Source: Varroa destructor | Taxonomy: Eukaryota > Arthropoda > Arachnida > Mesostigmata > Varroidae | Assembly (NCBI RefSeq): GCF_002443255.2 | Contig: NW_019211456.1 | Coordinates: 30,997,341 to 31,061,340 of the forward strand | Reading direction: 5' to 3' | DNA length: 64,000 nucleotides | In this document: positions 1-12,440 of the stretch, in pieces | Numbering within the stretch: the first letter of the stretch is position 1 | Layout of the letters: each line of letters starts with the position of its first letter | Program-made: the position numbers and the translations under genes | The notes under the pieces: model-generated | What the model saw: only the letters and a program-made list of their open reading frames with translations | What the model was told of the DNA's origin: nothing | Databases searched by the model: none

Positions 1-204
1 GCGCTATAACGAATGGACGATACACGAAGCCAGCTTGCTTGGTAATAACATTGAAGCAATTATGTGAACAGCGAAGCCTCAAACCGCAACGCTTCTTTGA
101 TCCATTTCCGATTAAACAACAGTGAATAAATTCAACAATGATAGCAAGGTCTGTCAGGGCAAAGAAGATTGCTAGATACTTGAGAGTAGGGTCTAGCTAG
201 AACT

Positions 205-345
205 TAACAGATGGAACAGACGGCGCAGGACGACGCGCAGAACCTTAGCAGGGAAAGGAAGGCCAGGTCCGAACTCAATTCGCTCTATAAATCTCTCAAA
301 AGCACACAGTTTTTATTGCAGATGAAAAATTACACTTCCAAATAG
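205..345. other. GC-rich block open on both strands, unassigned
   Basis: On the plus strand, an AG at 209-210 is followed directly by ATG at 211 and a 44-residue frame ending at TAG 343-345. It is rich in Gln, Arg and Lys (begins MEQTAQDDAQNL). The minus strand is open over the same bases and reads LPFP and RRLF segments. The block is clearly more GC-rich than its surroundings, which suggests an exon or a relic, but the coding strand cannot be decided and no family is recognised. Confidence 0.2.
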
Positions 346-1185
346 AGAGGAGTAGATTACGGGATGCAATCGGGAAAAATAAACCACTCGTAGATAACAA
401 ACATTATAATGCACTAAATATATTTAATTAGGTTACTGAAATAAATATTTCTCACTGTAACAAGCAGAGTTTTACTGAAAGTTCACTTTATTAGATCTAG
501 GAACAACATAATTTCGGGTCAATTATTGGAAATTAATCAATAGGTCCAGGTGAGCCACTACACCTACGTTGACTGTTAGTCTAAATCCTATCACGATACC
601 TAACTCCATATTTCGTCGTTCAAATCGTTTCTATTTAGTTTGTGTCGGTAGGAAAAACTTCCGGGCAGGAGTAGGCTGTGCTCCACACGCAGAGTTATTG
701 TCGTCGTGAACATTTACTATTCCTATCGAAGCTCCAATACAAATAGAAAATAATCTGTTGTACATCTCACACTGTGTCTCAATTGACAGACTACACAAGA
801 AGTGCCTGAACAAGTACGAAGCATTTCTGAAAGACTGCTGCAACAAACGGCCCTGACGACACCCCCAGTGAGCAGAAGACAGGTAAATCGCCACACGATT
901 CCTTAGAGAGTTTTGTATCGGTTGCATATTGATAATACCAAACCCAAGTTACATTGTACGGCCGGAGGAAGTAGAGTAGTAAGTTCAGACTACCGTAAGT
1001 GCAATGCTTTTTTTGCGAGCCGCAGATCTCTGTTTACAATGCAATTTCACCACCTGCCCCTTGTTATTAGTCATCCGATTGTGCGGCGTTTTGTCCAGCC
1101 AGTTTCGCCTCACCCGAAACAAAAATGTTGCTCCTTCTGGTGCAGTTTTGAATATGTAAATCAGCGTTACCTGGGCTACGCTAGT
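346..1185. other. Non-coding stretch, nothing recognised
   Basis: AT-rich DNA with only short, uncharacteristic open frames. No RNA gene, repeat or promoter could be supported. Confidence 0.4.
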
Positions 1186-1318
1186 CCCTGCTTACCAACC
1201 CCTGTGTCTGCTCTTCAACGCGCACCTGCTCTCTACTTATATGTCCTCTCGCAATAGCCTCGAACAGCGTCGTGACCTGCCAGAGACAACGTAAATGCAT
1301 CCGCGGTGGCAACAATCT
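1186..1318 (-). other. Possible isolated exon, unassigned
   Basis: Read on the minus strand, this segment is bounded by a good acceptor (pyrimidine-rich, ending TATTTATTCAG) and a good donor (TTG|GTAAGC). It is more GC-rich than its flanks and is open in one frame, ending in a Glu/Arg-rich piece (REQVRVEEQTQGL). No protein family is recognised and no partner exons were found, so this could be chance. Confidence 0.15.
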
Positions 1319-3880
1319 GAATAAATACCCAGATAACAAATTTCTAGCAACCCCCGCAGTCATTTCTAGTTCTAAAACAAATTTATTTATGGGTGTGGAT
1401 ATGCAAAAATACCTCCACAAACAAGAAATCGTGTATTTCGAATCAGTCGGAACATTACGACCGGAACTCAAAGTTAGCCGTTCAGCCTCAGCGACTGCTG
1501 CTGTTGTTGCCGCTTTATGATGCTGTATTAGTCCGTGGTGAAAATTCATGTCAGAAGTTACTTACTTGTCTGTCTATAAATTTAACTGACGTTTACCTAC
1601 TTAATGCTGATCGTTATTTTATGTTATAATTATTAATAAATATGCCATCTCACTTCGCGTGATGAGTAGGCAAGACACGTTAAGAAAGTGACTTTGGACT
1701 GCATGAATGTTGGGGTCAGTGAATGAAAAACGTGTTCTCAGGCCAGCTTGCGCACGCCAACGAGGGCCTATAACCTTCACCGGTCATATCTCTCAGTCTA
1801 TAGCCTGTCTGTTTCAGGCCATTTGAAATCCCGGTGTGATTCATGGTTTGCTACTAATAATAGACACACTTCGAGACTGAGCTTTCAATCATTCATTGGC
1901 CAGAATCGAAGGAGGATCAGCTGTGGGGTCCATTTTATAATCGATTTCTATGGCCAAGATGTGAAAATTGAATCATTCTAAAGCGATCGAATTTACTATG
2001 CAGGAGTTGATTCCTTTAATTGTGTTGTTATGTACAATTCGAACATTTATCTCGATTATTTTTCTTCCTCAGAGTTACGCACACTCCCCCGCATCATGGT
2101 CTGCGAAGCATAAAATTTAGACTTCGATCTTTGTGCGAAACGCATTTAGTTAGCGAGATGGCTAGCACATCCGTGGACCCGACGTTCTCAATTAGAACCG
2201 CTGTCAGATCGCCTTGCTTTTGCTGCCCGTTCACTATATGTGTTGTGAAGGGCTAGGCCGTGGGTTAGAGACTGAGTACTTATCGTAGTCAGTGTCCTTT
2301 GTACGCTATCCGCTTCCGAACTAGCAGGGGTTTAGTTATGCTTTGCAGTCTGTATCAGTTCGCTGGTTCTATTTTTCTAAATCGGCAGGCATAGCAAACA
2401 GGCCCATATAAATAGATGCACACTGTCCTAGTGGGCCTTTATTAACATTACAAAGTCTTGATGATTCCCAACGCCAAAGCGTACCTTTTAGGAATTATAC
2501 TGGCGCATCTATGCCGACAATCTGCAGAAATTTGTATGCACGTGTTTTGTGGGCTAAGGTAAAATTTGAAGGATACGTTTTGATGTTTCTACCTTCCATG
2601 GAGATGTTTCGCATTTGTGAGAAAAAATCTTCAAAAAGGTCGATAGACACAACGATTTACCTTAGAGAACGAACGATTTATGACCTATGTCCAAAGCTGG
2701 ATTTTAAACGAAGGATTTAAATAAATACCTATTGGAATTTTAGAACTCAGCATTTTAGAACCCAAGAGCTGGCAACGGCTCATACTTTACAATTATTTTT
2801 ACAAAATTGTTCTTCCTTATATAGGCCATGTTCTATTAGAGTCAATATTTTTATTAAGAATATCTCTTAGATGATCTGAAAAGCATTGACTCGTACAGTG
2901 AGGTTCGCTGTGCCCATTCGATCTGGTCCGGCAACTGTCGCCCTCTGGTAGCGGTATATTCCAGTTTGGCTTTGAAACGCTTCGAGTACGCTGATGGGCC
3001 TGCACCTTAGGCTCATCTAGCAAACGACGGTCGGAGTAACACGGTTCTTTTCGCACGACTGCAACAGACTTCCACTGAAGGATACTCCCTTACTGTTGAA
3101 TAATCTAAACCGTCTAATCTCTTAATTATTTAATCTGTGCAGTTGTTTCCAGCCACAGAAAGTACCAAATAAAGCAGTTAGATTATTCAGACGCCCACCG
3201 TTTCCGCTTCAAACGGCCTCGTCTGCTACGGTATATGTCGACCTACAAATTCTCTCTACATTCTTCAGGTCATACTCTCAGGAATAGAGAGACAATTACA
3301 AATCGTATATGTATGGTTCTTCTGATCATATTGTGATTGTAAACACCAAACGGGTTATCAAAAAATTAAGTACTGATTAGCGGGATTGACAAGTTGCATG
3401 CTTGGCATTTATTCGCAAGTTTAGCAAATCTTGAAAATTAAACTGAAACGTATATTAAAGATGATATCTAATTTTGTGTATCACTTATCTAGATTTGACT
3501 TGAAATATTCTATAAAGTAATTGAAAATAATAACAAACAACAAGAACATAACCATAAAGCATAAATATATTTTACTAAAGGCCCATCTCTAAATAGACGT
3601 TTGGGTTCTTCCTGATTTAACAGACACGCGTATTAATACGACTTATACTCAGCGGCTGTTAGACTTGAATCATTCAGGATATTTTCGTAGCAGCTTACTA
3701 ATGGGCATAACCCATACGAAAAGAAGAAGACATATTTTATTTACTTGGTGAGTACATGTGCATATACTTACACCTTTGGTAAAAGTCAACTCAAATTGTT
3801 GGCGCTTGCTCAAGCCAACTAACTTCTGCCTGCCCCTGCAGTAGCCATACATTAAAGTAGGATAATATAGTTACGTTTTT
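1319..3880. other. Non-coding stretch, nothing recognised
   Basis: AT-rich DNA. Open frames up to about 80 codons occur, but none has a recognisable domain, codon bias or splice context. Confidence 0.4.
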
Positions 3881-4336
3881 GAGGTTCGCAGGCCCTGTTC
3901 ACGTCCGCCCATGCGCTAGTTCAGTTACCTCATCTTCTTCCACTTCATATATGCAACGCGCAAAATGCGCTTTCCAATTCACAACGCCGTACCCCAGGCG
4001 AACCAGTGGGACGTGCTACGGTATTGGTAATTTTGACGTTCAGCGTCCTGTTGCTAGAGGTGAAGGCTCACAGAAACAGGTCCTGCCGGCTACGTTACGT
4101 GCCATACGCGAGGATGGACCATAATCGCGCTTGTCCCTAGAGCTTTAAATCAACTATTTCCGCAATGAACCGCGACTGCTAAAAACATCAACAGGAACAA
4201 TAACCTCTGAGGCAGTGCTGGAGTAGCATCAGATTGCTACGTTACGGCCTCTGAGTTCCGGGCCGGCCTCGTGGACGTGACATCCGGACAGTACAACAAG
4301 CAGCGAGAAGCGGATGCAGACACAACAATATCATGA
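3881..4336 (+). other. Coding-like GC-rich cluster, unassigned gene or relic
   Basis: Several short plus-strand pieces here use mostly C- or G-ending codons, unlike the flanking DNA. One follows a TAG at about 3915 and reads FSYLIFFHFIYATRK, a hydrophobic helix followed by a basic turn. It continues HNAVPQANQWDVLRYW and ends at a GTAATT donor near 4024. A second follows TCACAG at about 4074 and reads TGPAGYVTCHTRGW. A third begins after GAGTAG at 4226, reads SDCYVTASEFRAGLVD and stops at TGA 4334-4336. The pieces could be exons of one membrane or secreted protein or a broken gene. I do not recognise the family, and the joins are inferred. Confidence 0.3.
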
Positions 4337-7300
4337 GTAACCAAGTGAAATTAACAGACGAATTTTCATAGGCTTGTTCGTCAACTTCTTCCACCATGCT
4401 AGTTTTCTATTACATGGATTTTAATACTAAAGAACACGGAAGTTTGATATGTTGCATAACTTGATGGTGCGTTAAAGTCGGATCTGAAAATCATAAGAGT
4501 GTATCCATGGATTTATTTTTATCGTTTCTTGCAAACAATCGTCTGACCGCGTAAGCGTCAGAAAGAAATCGTCATGTATTTTTGCTAAATGTCCACGATT
4601 CGATTCAGACTAAATGGGTTAGACAATTCACCAGAGAGATGATAACATAATTTTTTATGGTCCTGGAATTTTGACACAGCAGCTCACTCCTCTGATAGAG
4701 ACAGGAACGTTTAGAATATATCGGCCTGTCAAGGCTTGTTTCGACGGTAGTCTTCCTTTAATATCCTGGACCATTTTTTTTTGACCCGTCAATTTACAGG
4801 ACCAGTGGATTGTTCCTAGGACGAATTTCGCCCCACGAATTTGTTTGAGTAGAATGTCTATGGGTTAGACCCAGACTGATAAAATTTTTTACCACAAAAA
4901 AATACGGCCGTGTTTAAAGCTTTTATTTTTTTTCTTAGAATAACAATTTTGAAAAAGTTGCACATAGCTTCGGGCAACAATTAGAGAAGCTATTGACAAT
5001 TACATAAAATATAACTGATGCCAAAATAGAAAATTATTGCTATTTCTGACTATACTAAAATCCTGTTTCTGAATCGGCTTCGGGACAATGAAAAACGATA
5101 GTACTTAATCCATGTAGATAGGACATTATATTTCTGATCGTATTCCGTCGTGCGTATACCGTTTATAATAGCTATTCCGCTGTTGTAAAAATACGTATCT
5201 TAAAGGCTATCTAAAAGACTGTACGCTTTAATCGGATAAATTGTGCAGGTTAGGTTAGAAATTGCAGGCAATCTCTTATCAAATTGCGCTGGGTTTATCT
5301 ACACCTTTGAACAGATAATTTAAACATTGTGACGGGAAAATCGAGATCCGAAAATAACTATCTTAGCTTTATACACGACGTTTCGTTAAATAGTAAAAAC
5401 AATAATAATATAATTTCCTGACACAAAAACGCGTAGAGGTGATGATTGGACGCTGTAGCGCTAACCTATTTTCAACCAGTAAAGCTGCTATCGAAGTAAA
5501 CTCCGGCGAGTCCTTCTACTTCTTTATCGCATATAGGGAAAAAGTAACAATTGATAAATTGAAAAAAAAAATGAACGACACATATTTGCCATCATATACA
5601 TTGTAAAAAGGAATTTCTTTGCATACATTTCTGTCATTTCGTCACACCGTTCGTAATGCCCGCGTTTTCTGAACCGTCCATGTTTATATTTCAGGTGCCT
5701 CCAAGCGCCGTTTGAGGCAACAGGTTTCTGCAAGAAAGAACGCGGTATCTCCTATTTGGCCAGGTTTTGACTGCTTTTTTGTCGCACTCTGTATCCTTTC
5801 TCAATGAATTCGTGTTCTGAAATATCATTTTGTGTTAGGGAGTACAGTACAAGCACAGAGCTAAACCCAGCTTTAGCCGAACTCGATTTTAAGGCTGCAC
5901 CTTTCTACGCTCGCGTGAATTCGTTCAATCACATTGTACTTCGTGTGTTTAATGCTATTATTTTCGGTGGTCTGGTCTTACTCTATGGCACTCAACTTCT
6001 TTTTACATTGTTAGGAAAACATCGTATACTGTTATAGTGTATGAGGTTCATCTATTGGAATAATGGAGATAGCAAACGACGTGGAAGAATGACGTATATC
6101 AGCCTCAGGTCCTAGTCGGGTAAACTGCCTTTTTACATGGCTTCTTCAAGCGATTCGACTTACTAGATCAAACTGAAACTGTTTCACTGTGTATTCCTTG
6201 TAAATATATTCGTAAATTCTTGTAAATAGGCGGATAGCAATCTTAGAAAGCCTTTATGATTTTTGGCCGTGATTGAACCCGATATTTTCCATGTAAAAAT
6301 CATCGACATGGTCGATAGTCATCAACGCCGTAGTGTCACTATGGGATACATATACATGGTAATCGATAAGTTTGGCATGACTTGAAGAACTAACTGAAAT
6401 TTAGGTTATTGAACAGCGGCCTTTGAGGTCAAATACCCTCCTGTACTAGTATTTCATTTGCATCAAAGAACTTGCCACCCAACACACCCCCAGAAAAATT
6501 ACTAAGCTCAGGAAGTTGAAAACTAGAATGTAACTGGTACATATGTCCGACGCTATGCAAGGTGCGTTGGATACACTATCAAGACGAACAGTCTACAAAT
6601 AACAAGTTTTACTCACTGTTTATCTAGACGACAAACTGCAACCGAAGGTTGCGTGACCTTTGGATGGTTTCACCAAAATGGTTTCAACATCCCGAGTTGC
6701 TAGCTTGTGCAGGGTATGGCACATTAACCTGCATGGGCTGAATTAAGTACAAAAAACTATACATGTCTGATAAACAGACCAATGCAAATCATGCTTAGAA
6801 TTGACATGGACCGGACGCAATGTCAAACCAGGGTTCACTTCACATTGGGCAAGTACTCGTACTTTTGTTATTGTTAAATATAAGATAATCTGGCTGCGTT
6901 GATTTAATTTACCGTCTATGCCCAGTAAAAGGCAGCTTTATAGATTAGATAGAGCGTATATGCAGACTTAAAACTAGAAGTCTGCGCATACGCCTCTTGC
7001 ATTTGCTGCTTCGAAACGTGTTCATAAATAAGACGTAGTGGTAGTGTCGATGAGATAATCTTAATATGCAAATATGCCTGTAGTATGGACGTTTGTTTTT
7101 TAGCGCGTTCAGTCGAGCCTTGCCGGAATGAATGACTACGATTTATACAATGTTTACCGAACACATTGTTTTGCGAATAGAAACGAAACATGAGCAAGGC
7201 GAGGGGAGCTGTGAAGTGATCTTTCATCAAATGGAAACAGTCATTCATAGTTCGAGCTCTTAAATACTCTCTTAAATAAATAAAAACTTAAATAAACTTA

Positions 7301-8500
7301 GAACTTAGCTAGGAAGAAGTTGACACTAGCGATCAGGGTCTGGAAATATTCTACAATGCTCCAAAATAGAGCAATGGGCTTTTCCTTCCGTTCTCCCAAC
7401 TAGTGACTCGTACATATGTTTCTATGCTGTAAGAAGATTACAGTAAAGGGTTTACGGTAAAAGTGTTTTGGGTGTCTATTGTAATGTCGTAACTCTTTAC
7501 ACAAGCAGATAGTAAATAAACTCTGGAAACGATCACTAATTGCACCCGAGAAATACAAAAATTACTTATATTTTTTAGCCAGCATCGACTGATCTACTCG
7601 AGTGATAAGCCTTTCATATAAGCCAAAGCAAATAAATATAACAAAACAACGTTTTTTTGTTCAGGAAATTTGCCTTCTGTTAAGGAAACAGCCAGGGAAA
7701 ATACATTTGACTAAGTATTTATAGAACGTTTTCGAAAACTGAATTCCTATAAGCTCGAGCTTAATGTAGCCGCCAAACTCAGCGTTCAGACTTTGCACTG
7801 TGAACAAAGCAAGTTTTGTAATAGAGATTTCTATTTGTTTTGTTCCCACCATGCATTTGAATATTGAAACGTTATGTAATATTATGATTAACATTGTCTG
7901 CTATCTATTGCAGTAGTCATGTAGTCGTTGTTTGTCGGTACCCACGACCATGTGGGTACGCTTTGCTTGTCAAAGGTCTTTATTTTAAACTGATACAGTT
8001 ATTTATACATGCCTCGTGATATGAACATGGTATCGGCTGGGCCCTACATGGAACGTCTTTTTTTCGAAAAATTAAACCAAACGACTATTCAGAGAGTTTG
8101 TGTTATAATTTACGAAAAATGTGGGTTTTTTTTTGTTTCTAAACTATAGGAAGAATCCATCTTGGCTTTTCACAGACATACGTCTCTTCGTTTTTTTAAA
8201 CCAATAACATGCTTGTATTATAGACAACGGTTACAATCTAGATAATTGGTTCGGGCTTCATCCGACTGCTTTCTACATACAAAACTTCAGAGGCGTATAC
8301 GTAAGGTAATTGAGCCTTAGAATTCGCTACAGTGTGGTGGGCAACAATAGAAGGGGCAGATCTTCGACGCTAATGAAAAGTTATTCGGTCTTCCATTCTT
8401 CAGCTAAAAAATATAGCCTGATTAATTATAGATATTAAATTGCCTCGATTTGCTACCACTTAAATTTTTACCTTTATGTTTTTATGTTTCGAGCTTTACA
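4337..8500. other. Non-coding stretch
   Basis: AT-rich intergenic DNA. Apart from the small inverted repeat near 7.94 kb, no gene, RNA or regulatory site could be supported. Confidence 0.4.
7938..7959. repeat. Perfect 8-bp inverted repeat (hairpin)
   Basis: GTACCCAC at 7938-7945 and GTGGGTAC at 7952-7959 are exact reverse complements separated by six bases. The stem is more GC-rich than its surroundings. No run of T follows that would suggest a Pol III terminator, and its role is unknown. Confidence 0.6.
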
Positions 8501-8640
8501 TCCAGTATTGCCGTTGGGCATAATTCCATCAGACAGACGGCTGGCTGGCTGGCTGGCTGGCTCTCAGCACGAAAGGAAGTCTGCCTGTCTGTCCCCCGGT
8601 TCGAACCTAAATCACAACATCACCTCAGGTAACCTAAACT
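8501..8640 (+). repeat. Dispersed repeat, copy A (SINE-like)
   Basis: This copy matches an inverted copy at 34.92-35.04 kb. Both share GCCGTTGGGCAT, then TCAGACAGACGGCT, and after about 50 divergent bases a T-arm-like box (CCGGTTCGAACCT here). The box resembles the Pol III B box found in tRNA-derived SINEs, but I see no convincing A box, so calling it a SINE is inference. A (GGCT)6 expansion sits inside this copy and is absent from the other. Confidence 0.6.
8539..8562 (+). repeat. (GGCT)6 microsatellite
   Basis: Six uninterrupted GGCT units, beginning inside the ACGGCT core of the dispersed repeat. The second copy of that repeat has a single GGCT here, so the expansion came after the copies separated. 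Confidence 0.9.
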
Positions 8641-8799
8641 GGTGGAGGAGGAAAAAGTTGCTTCTGTAAACGCATATCCTCGTTTGATCAATCAGAACGA
8701 TACTCCTGTCAGAATCATCTAGAAAAGGTACTGGACCATATAACCCAGAAATCTGTTGTTTCTAACTTCTACGATCTCTGTGAAATGAAACGACTTTGA

Positions 8800-8870
8800 C
8801 CGAAATAGTGGTAATACATTTGCCTAATCAGTTCAGGTGCAGGCGAAGTGGTCTAGGTTCGAAGTTAGGC
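8800..8870 (+). repeat. Degenerate tRNA-like / SINE head
   Basis: An A-box-like TAGTGGTAATACATTTGCCT begins at 8806 and a B-box-like GGTTCGAAGTT begins at 8856. The 50-base spacing is about right for an internal Pol III promoter. The T stem does not pair properly, so this is not an intact tRNA gene. It is best read as a decayed tRNA-derived SINE head. Confidence 0.4.
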
Positions 8871-10052
8871 ATGAGCACATCTAGAATGCAACCGTTTGAA
8901 CCGATCGTTGACGCCATTAGCAGACGTAAACTCGAAACATCTACTCCGATCAAATCAAAGACCAACACAGTCAATTTGTTCGCTTAACAAATAGACTCTG
9001 ACTTAATAGATTCCGAATGAAACTGAAAATAATAATTCGACAGATTGTCTTTAGTGACACTTCCAACTTTCTTCACCGTAGAAACTGATTTGGCAATTTC
9101 CATTTTGGAGCTTTTGTGGCTTATATAGTTAAGCCATCTGCAAATATACATCTATTTGTAGATGTTTTATTTAACGAATCTATGGAGAATAGATTTATCG
9201 AGTGAGGTAGAGGAGTTTCCATTTGCCGACCAGTCATATTCGTGAGGTTGTTAAAAGAATTGTACAACATGCGCCGTTGTAGCTGCTGATAACAAGCACT
9301 TCGAAAACAAGTCGGCAAAATCTATTTGAATAATGAACATTTTGTTGGCTAGTATGTAAGGAGTCCGCTCGTTCTTAGTCGACTCACCCCATCTCTTTCG
9401 ATGTACAATGATGGATTCACGTATCGTCAATCATTGTATACCAACATTGAACTCCTTTGAGTTCTTCCTCTCTCGTTTTGAAACGATGCCCTGAAATATA
9501 TTTCAACATCGGTCTAGTTCCGTTTCAACGACTTGTTTGTAAAAAGCTTTTTCTTTGATGTCTCCAGCTTTCCTTTAGATGTATGCAAAATCGGAGATTG
9601 AATTCTTTTCGGTATAGCATCAAGGACTCGACTACTAGGAACCTAATCAAGTAGGGTCTTTTTGCAATTATGTAGCGTTTGTCCAACTAATCTATTAAAC
9701 GGCACAGTAATTATACAAGCACTTTTAAAACTATTTGTTACTTCCCTTAACTTCTTCCATATTTCCATAGTTATCGAAGTTATGATTATAAGATAATCGT
9801 TTGTGCGAACGCTGAGATTTGAACCGCTGTGGCAGCATGCTTGTTAATTATAGTTGCCATGATAGCGTACTGAAAGATACACGCATTGCCATCCACACCA
9901 CGCGGCCCCTTATAACTTCTTTGCTTTTGATCTATAGGCCATGTAGCACGGAACAAGCATCTAGACTTCTCTATCTTTTGTCACATAATGACGAAGCGCG
10001 GATATGCGTTCAAAACAAGTAGATAATTTGATTGAGAAAGAATTTACCCATT
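8871..10052. other. Non-coding stretch upstream of the SprT-like ORF
   Basis: No convincing TATA box or upstream exon for the ORF starting at 10053 was found. An in-frame TGA at 10027-10029 lies just before that ATG. Confidence 0.4.
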
Positions 10053-10997
10053 ATGCCTGCAGAGAAAGGCCATGTCCCCCAGCAGGGAATATATGGAACC
10101 ACTGGAAGGGGAGCACAGACGGGAGCCGTTCTTGAAGGGCTGCTAGGGGCGCAGCAGCCTGTACTGCCACTACGAGTAAACGCTCCACCAGGATGTGCAG
10201 GATCGATTCCCACGATCGGTTCTTTCTACGCATCTCCGGGTGTAATGTCGGAGCTCTTACCGGGTCCCGATCGCATAACCCAAGTCGGCCAATGTTATGT
10301 TGATTTAAATAATATTCTGCGTCTACGACTAACGCCGGAAGATATCCAGTCGCTGCTGGAACGACACGGATCACCTCACGCGCGAATCCCATTTGATGAG
10401 AACACCCAGCTTCAACAGATCCACGACTCTATACGACTTGCTGCCGAAAGTCAGGGCCTGGTTTATGAAGTGCCCGTTAGGGCTGGGCCGCCAGTAAGGC
10501 TGGATGATAGTCGGCCTCCACAGCCAATAACCGTCCACTGGCCTATCGAGATCACGGATCAAGAAAGCGTTTGCAGCTTTCTTCATAGTCTGTCAAGAAA
10601 GCCAATCCAAAATCGCCATGTATCCGCTCGATGGTACATATTGTCAAGCTTCGAAAGGAACAGAGACCAGCTTATTGAAGATCTCTTCAGATTTTACTCT
10701 TTCTACGTATTTGGTAGCCCACCGAGACGATTATTTGAATTCGTGTGGCGGTCACAAACAGGAGGAGCGTATTCGATCTTGGAGTTCTCTACGGAAGGAG
10801 CTGAGAGAAGGGTGCGAATAGTGCTTAATGAAATGCTCATTACTGATTGTCAAAGACTTCGTGACGTTGTACTTTACCAGATGGCCCATGCCATGGAGTT
10901 CATTCGACCTGGCAGATACTACTTCGAAGACTATGCAAAAGTTGCTAGAGATGAACTTCAGCTCACTATGGCATTTCCTTGCGTGCCATTACGATGA
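10053..10997 (+). CDS. GCNA-like SprT-fold protein with a degenerate protease motif
   Basis: Intronless ORF of 314 residues. The start is ATG 10053, with A at -3 and an in-frame stop 24 bases upstream. The C-terminal third matches the SprT-like metalloprotease fold of the GCNA/SPRTN group. A helix around NRDQLIEDLFRFYSFYVFG is followed by the aromatic strand EFVWRSQTGGAYS, the strand VRIVLNEML, and LRDVVLYQMAHAMEF. In active members the last element reads HExxH, where two His bind zinc and Glu is catalytic. Here the first His is Tyr (TAC) and the Glu is Gln (CAG), each one base from the active codon, so protease activity is unlikely. The end (FEDYAKVARDELQL..FPC) aligns with the segment before the family's TRCH motif. 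No zinc ribbon follows. The first 200 residues are Pro/Gly-rich and unrecognised. It could be a retrocopy still under selection or a pseudoenzyme binding DNA or a partner. Confidence 0.7.
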   Translation: MPAEKGHVPQQGIYGTTGRGAQTGAVLEGLLGAQQPVLPLRVNAPPGCAGSIPTIGSFYASPGVMSELLPGPDRITQVGQCYVDLNNILRLRLTPEDIQSLLERHGSPHARIPFDENTQLQQIHDSIRLAAESQGLVYEVPVRAGPPVRLDDSRPPQPITVHWPIEITDQESVCSFLHSLSRKPIQNRHVSARWYILSSFERNRDQLIEDLFRFYSFYVFGSPPRRLFEFVWRSQTGGAYSILEFSTEGAERRVRIVLNEMLITDCQRLRDVVLYQMAHAMEFIRPGRYYFEDYAKVARDELQLTMAFPCVPLR

Positions 10998-12440
10998 TGG
11001 GGCATATTAGGGGGACACTGTTCATGCAGACGTTTAAAATTGCATACTAATATTTACATAGTTTAGGCAAAAACATCCTGAAAAGTTATACAATAACGGC
11101 TTAAGCGGGGTTTTCCCGCCAGCCCAACAGGACTCCGGTGTCCATATTAATAGAAAAGCGAAATTTATTATCGGGTGAAGACAAAATTGCAAACATGTCT
11201 ATGAACCATTGAATTCTACTAGAATGTCCTGTGAAACAAAATTTCGTAATTTCCGCATAACTGTGTTCTCAATGTCTGTTGTGGGATCCAATAGCGTAGC
11301 TGCAGTAAAAACCGCACTAGGGCTAAATGTAAGGGTACGTAGTCACTAGTGAATCAAGTTATACGAAAAGAAGACGAAAATTAGAGTTATCAAAACCGTT
11401 TTTGTGTGATTTTGCCTTTTGCTTTTCTACGAACTATACTTTGCACTATCAAAGAGTTTCGGGCAGAGGCAAGTCTGGAACGCAACACAATACATGAATT
11501 TATTAAGCATCTGAATGTAAAATTCGACGCGTAAGGTACATCCTTTTACAATTTTATATTCCACTCAAAGTGAATTGCTACGTAAGCAATTGCTAGGCGG
11601 TTTGACAGAGGCTACCTGTTTTCTAAGATAATTTTTCTCGTCTAACTTTGATCAAGCTGATTCTAAGCAATACACAGACGACCAATGTAAAAACTCTTCA
11701 GATATTAAATAATTTTCTATTTGTATAGAATGGCATTAAGATCGATTAAGAGAGTGGTATCTGTCTCTCGCGAAGGTGCCCATGGCCGTTTTGCTGAAGT
11801 GTTAACTTTTAATCTATTAAGACACGTGCGGTCGTCTGGGTGTGAAACTGAGCGTGGACACGTTTTGTTACTACTAACCAAATTTAACATATTTGCTGAC
11901 CTTGTCGGATTTGGGCTGACCAATACTATGGTCAAGTGTTCGTATAAGTCAAATCTAGTGTAAATACTCGCAATAGATTAAGTAAACGCGGGCCCATAGA
12001 GCATTGTAAATATCAAATTATAGACATCAATTGTAGTTGCTCCGAAGATTAACTCGCCTGTTTTAGCCTTCCAACCGGAGTCCCATGAGCGTCAACTAGT
12101 TAAGCCAACCCGAACAGTATATTAATATTATGATCTTATTTTTTAAGTGTTTGTTTTTTTTTTCGCCTTCTATCAAAGTAATTGGAGTGCTACGTCCGGT
12201 TAGCTTCACGGCGGAAGCACGAAGACACTGCACCATCACGTGGCCGCTCAAGTCAAGGAAACCCTCTATTCTACCCTTTTTTTATCCGCTTAGTTTTTTT
12301 CAACGTTCGACTACGATCACCACTTTGTCAAATACCTAATCTTGTCAATGTAAATATTCAGCGTACGGTAAGGGGTTCAGGCAGCTTAACATTGTTATGG
12401 CACCTCATTGTCCTGTAGGGTAAAATACTTGGAATATCTT

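Noticed and set aside
205..345. Minus-strand reading with LPFP and RRLF looked like the end of a MOB kinase-adaptor domain
   Set aside because: The spacing between the two motifs is shorter than in MOB proteins, the frame stops soon after, and no other MOB segments were found.
8800..8870. An intact tRNA gene
   Set aside because: A and B boxes are present, but the acceptor and T stems do not pair and no anticodon arm forms.
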